From NCBI GenBank assembly GCA_030015575.1, contig CM057349.1, positions 259,155,077 to 259,219,076 on the forward strand: a DNA stretch of 64,000 nucleotides, given 5' to 3'. This stretch comes from Agapanthus africanus (lineage: Eukaryota; Streptophyta; Magnoliopsida; Asparagales; Amaryllidaceae). Made by a program: the position numbers and the translations under genes. Shown one piece after another: positions 56,808-64,000 of the stretch; the stretch's first letter is position 1, and every line of letters begins with the position of its first letter. The notes under the pieces were generated by a model. That model had not been told where the DNA came from and ran no database searches. It saw nothing but the letters and a program-made list of their open reading frames with translations.

Positions 56808-58941
56808 ACCCAGAACAGAGCCAAGTGAAGGGTGCTTAATTCTTATGTTAAATTCTAGGATATATTTTGTTGTTGTTCTTCTTCTTGTCATCTTTTCTCC
56901 ATTAAAACCTTGTAGTGAGCTTGTATGAGGGAAGTGATGAATAAAAGAGTTCTTTTCTTTATCATGCTTGTCTTGTTCTTTTGTTAATTATAATTGCTTG
57001 TAATTTTCATTTGCTAATCTAGTTGTTGTTATTTGTTGTTTGTTTCTTTCTTCTTCTAGTTTTCTTTATCCTTAACAACAATGATGCTTAAGCTTGATCC
57101 TTGCCAAAGTGAGGTCTCAAATAGCTAGTTGTAATCTTCTAACCTCTTTATTCCTATCTTCCTCATTTTGTTGTATTTTCCTTTTTTTTGTAATGGGTGA
57201 GTAGTTTCTCACTTGTTAGGGTAGGATAACGAAAGTTTGAGAGAAGGAAATCTCTCTCACTCTTTTCTTGCCCAACATCTTAATTCGGACTCCCGTTAAT
57301 TGAACCACAATCCGCTCCCTACGGCACCCTATCCTACATGATAGCGGTGATTCCTTAGTGAGACCGGTTGTGGTTGAATTAACCGGAGGTTAAGGCTAAG
57401 AGCCAAGAACGGACGGACAAGGACCAAAAGGAAGAAACTAAGCGTTGGAAAGCCTAACTTATACTCGCAAGTTCCTTTCTAGTCATGCTAATCCGCGTTG
57501 TTGCCGATTACCGTAACACCGATATTAAGAGTGGCAACGAAAGAAGTGAGCGACTCCTATTTCAAACTAATCTAATCCTAACCCTAACAAGCTCTCTTTA
57601 TATACATTGTAGCACATAGTTAATCGCAAACAAACCTGGACATTTGGACTTAACTCGTTAAAGCACAAAGAAAAAGATTCCCATCTCCCTGCGGACGACC
57701 CGTACTCAACCGGCTAGCTACAAGTGAAACCGTCTTGATTGCGGTAATTAAACTTGAACACGCAAAAACTCCAACAATCAAACACCCAGCAGCTACCAAT
57801 CACTATGCCTTAACTAAGGGCCAACAAACATAGCTTGAATACTACTGACTATTCATATGAAATGACGGAGGGCTACGAATGGTTTGGGCGAAACCGTGAA
57901 CGTAGTGAACTTGATATAATCGAAGGAACCTGATAGCTTTTAAAAGGAGTGGTTTAAGCTCCGCAATTAAAAGTCTGCTGTTTTGAAATAACCGAGTGGT
58001 TTTTAAATTTTGTTCCAATGATTCAGCTTTGGTTTGTTTGCTGTGCATTAATATAATGCAGTCCCATTAATTTGCCTACCATTGCAGAAAACAACGAAAA
58101 TACAACGTATGCTTATGCCATCCGCATTCGCCACTGGGCCCCGTCATCACCCGTTAGGTTACATAACTAACGGCAGAGCGGGGGCTGGACTAGCGCGGAT
58201 GTAAAACATAAGCAACGCCCACTAGATATCATATATAGATATGTACATTCATCTGACGCAATAATAGGCATTCCAGATCACAGATGAACACATTGGATAT
58301 ATTAGGAAGTCCGCGTTTCGTTTGAGCTTGCAACAAAAGACGGTTTCCACGGTCGTGATGAATAGCTAAACCCCACCCTAGACCCCTACGGGTGTGGCAA
58401 ACTACCCGCCAAGTACCCGAAGTGAAGCAGTCTCCCTCAACAACGTTAGTAGGCCACTTAGCACTTCAAAGTACCTGGTAGTTTGTGCACCCCATCTTGG
58501 GTCTATCCTAGGAGCAAAAAACAGTAAATGAAATAATACAACGGTGGCTACAACCTCAACCCGGATGTGCCCCGCGAAAAAATATTACAACAATTTACAA
58601 TTTACAATTGAATGAAAGAATATAAAAACTCACATCCCCGGCTATTCATTCACGACAATCCAACAAGTCCATATACACAAACTAATATAACCATCATAGA
58701 AATGTGCAACCCCCAACTACCCGACATATAGCAATTAGCGGAAGTTTACAAACACATTAAACAGAACTTGAAACATTAAACAACATTAAACTGTGCCTTC
58801 GAAACACCCGGTATTTGCCACAGTAAATAATTTACAATAAAATCAAAATTGGAAAAAACAAACAACTCCAGAAGCCCTAGATTAAAGTCAAAAAGCCACA
58901 CACCAAAAATGAAGCATTTCCTCCCAGTTTGAACCGAGCTC

Positions 58942-58968
58942 GCCGGCCCATGTGCTAATGTGGCCGGC
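58942..58968 (-). repeat. GC-rich hairpin in element G leader (different sequence, same place)
   Basis: GCCGGCC (58942..58948) pairs with GGCCGGC (58962..58968) around 13 bases. It lies about 210-230 nt after the primer site, where C and E have the CCGCGG hairpin. The sequence differs but the potential to pair remains. Confidence 0.6.
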
Positions 58969-59161
58969 CCAGTTTTCGAGGAAATGTCCCGTTTTTGTTC
59001 TGTATTCTTTTTACAGTTCAAATAGCACTCTGCACTTGTTTAAAAAAATTTCAGAGCACCATTAAAAAACGACAGAAACTTGAATCTTGGCTTCGATGTT
59101 TTTGGGTCGTTTCGGTTTCGTAGTTTAACTTATTGTTTAAACTGCTAGCTATGGCTTATTA

Positions 59162-59174
59162 GGCTTTGATACCA
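59162..59174 (-). promoter_or_regulatory. Primer-binding site of element G
   Basis: The minus strand reads TGGTATCAAAGCC, one base from the LTR terminus TTACA; initiator-Met type with one change. Confidence 0.85.
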
Positions 59175-59175
59175 C

Positions 59176-59588
59176 TGTAAGTCCATGTCACACACCCCAT
59201 GTGTTCGCGGGGAGGCAGAATATATGAAAAACAATTATTAAAGCTTCGTAACACGGACTTGAGCGCACGGATCGTGTCTGAACCATTACTAGCAAACTGT
59301 ATGAGGTTTAACTACTCGGTCTCGAAGTTATACCTCACGTTACAAGTCCTTCGGGTCTTCATCGCTGTCCTCCTCGTCATCGTAGGCTCCAAGGATCGTA
59401 ACGGATCGCGGCTACCTCGACAGCCTCCTCGAGTCAAAGACGATCCACCCGAGAGTCTATAGTCCGAGCTCCTATCTCAAATCTGAGATAACTACGGCTT
59501 CTAGTTTGCTAAGCTAGAAGTCCTAGATGGTGTAGAATATTTAGATGGATTACTTTGTCTCTCTAAACCCTAGGATCCTCAACACATG
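59176..59588 (-). mobile_element. Element G, 5' LTR, proximal part (cut by H)
   Basis: Starts (on +) TGTAAGTCC next to the primer site and runs 413 bp to ACATG, where element H begins. Sequence is unlike the C or E LTR, so G is a separate sub-family. The ORF at 59199..59462 is antisense and unrecognised. Confidence 0.78.
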
Positions 59589-61650
59589 TGTCACGACCCG
59601 AAAAGTACGGAACATGACCGACACTTAAATTACGAAATGTCTCGAGGCGTACGTAATCTAAGTAAGCTGAAAACCCAGAAATCCAAACCAAGTAAAGTAG
59701 GAGAGTGAAGGAAAAACCAATTTAAATCAAGTAGTTTTGCAACATCCACCGAAATATGCATTTTTTTAAAAACAAAAGTCTTTTCTAAAAATTTCGGCAG
59801 AGTTTCCTTTGTAAAAACTGACCCCAAATGGGTACGAAACCTGATAAAGCATATATAATGAATAAAGGCATCCCTAAGCGGGAGCTAGCTCTTCGTCAAT
59901 CAACGGTCACAACCACGCAAGCAATAATAATATACAACGCCGAAGGGTGAGGATCAAAGCTGAAAAGGAAACTCAAAACAGCAAGAAATCCATAAAAATA
60001 CAACGCGCGACTCTAAGGTCGAAAGAATGAACATCACTGGTCTCTATCTCTGAAATAAATACATGTTTGGTTAATGGAGTCACTAGATACAACAGAATAA
60101 AATAAGGGTACAATAGTGGTCACGATACAAGTGAACCCACCTACCAAAGCAAATCAGCCGGAAAGGAAGCAGTGTGCCAGCAAAGCCGTAACGAAACCTG
60201 TACGGCAAAACCTGCAAGAACTGTGCCACAACGGGGGTGAGTTGCCAACTCGTGAGTAGAAAACATCACAGAGCAGAAATCGTATGTGTGACGCAATCCT
60301 AGGTCATACGATCAATATATAATCCTCAAATGATAAAGTCTGAAGCATAAAAAGGTGCCAAGGGTAAACATCTAAACATAAGTGTAATCCCAGTGCTCGT
60401 GTCAGTGCCTCAGGTAGCAATGTATCATATGTATGAGATATGAATGTAATGTAATGAAATGAGTGAGACAACTGTTTTCTTTATTTTAATGGGATTTCTG
60501 TATGTATATAAAACGAGTATCCTCAATGAAATCAACCGAGAAATCCGTGTCAAGCATCGACACGAAACATAAATCCCAATATCTCAATATCTCAGGTTCC
60601 GGTTGCCCGGACTAACCTGTATCATCAAATCTCAATGCCTCAGTGTCTCAAATCTCAAATATTAATATCTCAGGCTCCCCAGAACGGATCGCCTATAACC
60701 ATCTCATGACTCCGGCCGGTATCCTCCGGATAGCCGACGAGTCCAATAATATCACCGGTAGGTAGTGCTCCCCTGCCAGGCTCATCGAATACAACTCGAA
60801 CTTCTTGCCCCGGGGTACCTTACCGGGCCCACCATGTACCCGAGACGGTTCATCCAACTCCTCGAATCGGGTCTCGAAATCCATCAGCAATCATGAAAAC
60901 TCATGGTGGACGACTCATACATCATGGGAAAACCGCGCTTTTCATTTTAAAAAGAGAAAGAAGTTTACATATATTCTTGCGGTTTTCCCCCAAATCCAGA
61001 AATCTCATGTAAATCCGAAAACATCAAAATCATGATACCAATAAACAGTAAATACCGGCATAAATCTCGATAATACTGCATAACCAATGAATATATGAAT
61101 GCACCTAATATTATGCAATGAATGTAATATTTAAACTAGCATATGGGAGCTATAACAAATTGCGACTCTCAGTTATCAAGTTATGTCAATGAAATAGTAT
61201 TTTCTAAAGTGTACGTGACATGGCAATTACCGATGATGATGTGTGTGAGCCGGCAAGTAAGTGTACGTGGAACATACGCATCATCGGTAATGGTGCTGGT
61301 GTCCTAACAGCATGATATCAATAATAGTATATGAAATCACAATATAAGTATGCGATGCGGAGCGAACAGCAATAATGTGCGGGAGCTGAATGATAAACAC
61401 AATGATAACTAATCTGCATTTAACATAATTATAAGTCATTAAGTAGTGCCTTTTGAAATAATACGAATCGTCGTGTTTTGAAAATGAGGGCTACGGTGTT
61501 TTTAAGAAAAGATGCATCCTTTGAAATATCCGTAGAATCCCTTGGCCTGTCTTTTAAAATACCCACGATTCGTTAGTTTTGAAATAGGTAGGAATCAAAT
61601 CTAGTCTAACAACTACACTAACTATAGGGCTGAGCTAACAGGCTAAACGA
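59589..61650 (-). mobile_element. Element H: LARD-family LTR, first part
   Basis: Begins TGTCACGACCCG like A and B and follows their LTR through the MPRGT block (60805) and the conserved hairpin, but is more diverged, especially after 61310. Preceded by ACATG (59584..59588), the presumed left target site. It is interrupted at 61650 by solo LTR I and resumes at 63803. Confidence 0.88.
61227..61291. repeat. Conserved 13-bp inverted repeat in element H LTR
   Basis: ATTACCGATGATG and CATCATCGGTAAT, identical arms to A and B although the sequence between them has several changes. Confidence 0.85.
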
Positions 61651-63797
61651 TGTAGGGTTCCTAGGCACACTAATGAGGTCTCACATGGCATCAACCATGC
61701 CAATTTCAAAAATTACGGTGCCGAGAAACCCTAAGACGGATCGTTGGCTAGAAGTTTAGGCGAAATAAAGCAACTAGTTTACAACTAAACTAAAAGAACG
61801 GAAATACAACCTTTGTAGATCCGGTCCTCCACCTCCACGGCTCCGTGATGAAGTCGGCTTCGTGCCGAAGATGATCTACGTCGAAGCATCACAAGATCAA
61901 GCTCCCACTTCACCAAGTCATGAAACTTGTGAAGAAAACACACTCTACTACTTGGCAAGAGGTAGAGGATGAAGAAATAGGAAGTGGGTTCACTTTAGAT
62001 TTGGATTTCTCACTCTTTTTCATCAATCACCATTGATGAAGTTTTGCTTTCTTCATTGAAGAAGATGAAGAAGAAGAAGAAAGAATATTATGATAAGTTA
62101 TTTAAAATGAAAAGAAAATGAAAACTTATCATAATGTAAACCATGGTCAAGTGTAGAGATTAAACCAAGGTTAGTTGGAATGGTTAGGGTTAAGGATGAG
62201 ATAAGAATGGTTGACTTGATCAAAACTTCAAGAAGCTTCAACATAAAAACAAAATAAACCACCATCCTTAAAAATTTCCAAAATGAATATATAAACAAAT
62301 AACTAAGTAAATAATCAAAACCCTAACCATTCATATAACCATGGTTTAATCTTTACACAAACCCAAGTGAGCAAGTATCATCAAACATGATACAAACTAG
62401 TGTACAAAAATATATCACATATACAATGTGCACAAATCAAGTGAGAAAATCCATTAAAGTGAACCAATACTAGTTAATGCAGAGTAATATATCAAATATA
62501 TAATTATACATTAAATCATTAAATCAACACTTGATTTAACGATCCGGTCATATCGCATATAACCGACTAGTATCCTATGTATCGGCTTATCGAATCAATA
62601 CTTGATTCGATAACTAGGTTATATCGTATACAACCAATCGATACATTCATCGCGAGAATAGAATACGGTATCACATACACGCATTATTCTCGGTCCCGCA
62701 CATATCTCATATGCGCTCCTATTTCGTTTCGCTTGAGCCAGGAAACCTCTGTGTAGTACTCTAAAGACTCGTCAATACGCCGGCAGCAGGTGATGATCAT
62801 ATCAAACACCCACAAGCCGCAAGCGGTCTGCTAAACGTAACGGCCACCCGGGTATTGAGCGATCAGAAGAACGACGAGCAAGCCCGCTCACACTCCTGTG
62901 AATCCAACCAGTAACACTTACCGTACAGTCCGGTCTCGTCGTCTGATATGTCGCATATCTCGCCTAGGGGTGGTAAACGTCAGACCCCAATAGCTCGATA
63001 AGTCGTGTCGATATGAGGTCTATAACAACTCGAGAAACTACTGGTAACACTTACCAGTATATCTCAGCAACCCTGGCCAGGGATTTCCGGTTATAGCCAA
63101 TCGAACACAGCGCAACATCAACTCCCTATACCGGGAGAGACGAATCCCCTCCTATCACTCATTGCCTCCATGTGATTCGGGACTGTACCCAAAAACCACC
63201 GTTTTGCATGCCCTCTTGGACGTGGTAAGATGGAAATCAAAGCACAGTGGGAACCACACAAGCACAGTGGGAACCACACAAGACGATCTCGGGTCAACAG
63301 ACTACTCTGTACCAGTGTCACCAGAGAACTGCCATCTGACGTAAGGTATAATACCATCTGGGAGTTCTCGGCGAGTCCGTCCAGTGTACCCAGTCTCCAC
63401 TGAGCACCCGTACATCATCTCTGATGTCAAACACCAATGGATATGGGATCATCCATCGCCCATCTGTATGGGTCGAGAAGGTATACGCTAGTCTACACTG
63501 GTATATCGATGCCCCGTCTCGATACACCCACGACTAGGGACTTTGAAGGATGTACTTATGGACTACCATGTCCCCACTAGTATGATCTGCATCACAGTCC
63601 AGGTAGTCAAGTACACATCCTAAGGCCTTTACCAACATGTAACAGAGAGACAATCAGTGTACACGTTAAGGTAAAGAGTAACCAGATAGCGTACTATCAT
63701 GTCGAGCAAGAAAGTCCTCCCTATATATGTCCAAGCATCCATTACAATATACATCCTATGTATAGTAATGGCCTCTAGGGCATACATATAACTAACA
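61651..63797 (-). mobile_element. Element I: solo LTR of the C family inside H
   Basis: On + it runs TGTAGGGTTCC to ACTAACA, the reverse complement of the C LTR ends, 2,147 bp. AACGA occurs on both sides (61646..61650 and 63798..63802). A lone LTR with intact duplication is the product of recombination between the two LTRs of a former full element. A 20-bp tandem duplication lies at 63241..63280. The minus ORF 63118..63357 is the counterpart of 20441..20668 in C. Confidence 0.95.
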
Positions 63798-63802
63798 AAC
63801 GA

Positions 63803-64000
63803 AAGGTAAGGAAACCGTCTAACATCTGAGTCAATACATATATAAATAATAGTTGGTGATCCCGCCTCAATAGTATCATATACGATACAAAATCTATAAT
63901 ATGACATCCTCAAGTCAAGAGTGCGGATCTATCATCAATATATAGCTCGTACGTAAATCCGTCGTACGACATCCCAAATCTGGATACGGGTCAAAGTCAC
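63803..64000 (-). mobile_element. Element H LTR, second part (runs off window)
   Basis: Resumes LARD LTR homology, matching about 5355..5500 of A: GGTGATCCCGCCTC, AAGAGTGCGGATC and CGTACGACATCCC. The remainder and any internal domain lie beyond the window. Confidence 0.85.

Larger units (their letters stand above)
9922..57790 (+). mobile_element. Element D: Athila-like Ty3/gypsy retrotransposon, interrupted
   Basis: D is the oldest layer. Removing the nested elements C and E with one copy of each 5-bp target duplication joins 9922..12199, 32173..33236 and 51269..57790 into about 9.9 kb. The domain order is gag, protease, RT, RNase H, integrase, as in Ty3/gypsy. The DLGAS protease motif, FMDD in the RT and absence of a chromodomain fit the Athila/Tat branch; Athila is my best guess. 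The 5' LTR is not visible because F sits at or near its end. The 3' LTR runs from 56199 to the junction with G near 57790. Many stops and frameshifts make it a dead copy. Confidence 0.88.
56199..57790 (+). mobile_element. Element D, putative 3' LTR (right end uncertain)
   Basis: It begins TGTTCATATC after the polypurine tract. It contains a TATA box (56800..56807), a GC-rich hairpin (56661..56709) and, near 57676..57710, the TCCC..CTGCGGACGACCCGTAC motif that typically closes Athila/Tat LTRs. No second copy is in the window, so LTR identity cannot be verified by repeat. It passes into G-derived sequence near 57790; whether 57783 (..CAAACA) is the true terminus is unclear. The ORF at 56400..56699 crosses the hairpin and is not recognised. 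Confidence 0.65.
57791..59175 (-). mobile_element. Element G: truncated copia relative, leader only
   Basis: Reverse-complement homology to C and E runs from the primer site (59162..59174, minus TGGTATCAAAGCC) leftwards through the leader and stops at GGTAGCT near 57791, the position of E about 37255. One TGTTGGCC-type motif is present at about 57811..57828. Everything downstream (pol, 3' LTR) is missing and D LTR sequence abuts directly. Truncated insertion or a later deletion are both possible. No ORF of note. Confidence 0.82.

Overview
This is plant genomic DNA, most likely from an angiosperm with a large, repeat-rich genome. The window is AT-rich and carries Ty1/copia and Ty3/gypsy LTR retrotransposons primed by initiator-Met tRNA. 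I found no host gene, tRNA, rRNA or CRISPR locus. Essentially all 64 kb is one nest of retrotransposons; four of the insertions are proven by 5-bp target-site duplications (TSDs) or by exact interruption of a recognisable sequence.

Layer 0 is element D (9922..~57790, + strand), an Athila-like Ty3/gypsy element. Its gag-protease-RT-RNase H-integrase frame can be followed in pieces: 10619..12199, 32173..33236 and 51269..54494. About ten stops and frameshifts have killed it. Its putative 3' LTR is 56199..~57790; its 5' LTR is not in the window.

Layer 1 elements are inserted into D. F (8015..9921, -) is a diverged E-type LTR. C (12200..32167, +) is a decayed Ty1/copia element inside D gag, TSD AAAGC. 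E (33237..51263, +) is a three-LTR tandem copia derivative (LTR-internal-LTR-internal-LTR) between D protease and RT, TSD CCTAA. G (~57791..59588 and beyond, -) is a truncated copia relative abutting D's 3' LTR.

Layer 2 is a non-autonomous large-LTR family (LARD-like), with LTRs of about 4.5 kb and a non-coding internal domain of about 1.8 kb. A (1..8014, -) lies in F's LTR. B (21033..31032, -, TSD CCTAT) lies in the 3' LTR of C. H (59589..64000+, -) lies in G's LTR. Layer 3 is I (61651..63797, -), a solo LTR of the C family inside H, TSD AACGA.

No complete working element is present: D is mutated, C and E have decayed pol, and A, B and H encode nothing recognisable. The near-identical LTRs of E and B nevertheless show recent transposition, so proteins supplied in trans are implied. 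The most interesting signals are cis-acting: a regularly spaced palindrome array in the LARD internal domain; a GC-rich hairpin about 200 nt after the primer site in three copia subfamilies and again in the gypsy LTR; duplicated leader modules in C and E; and a GGCCGGCC block shared by LARD and copia LTRs.
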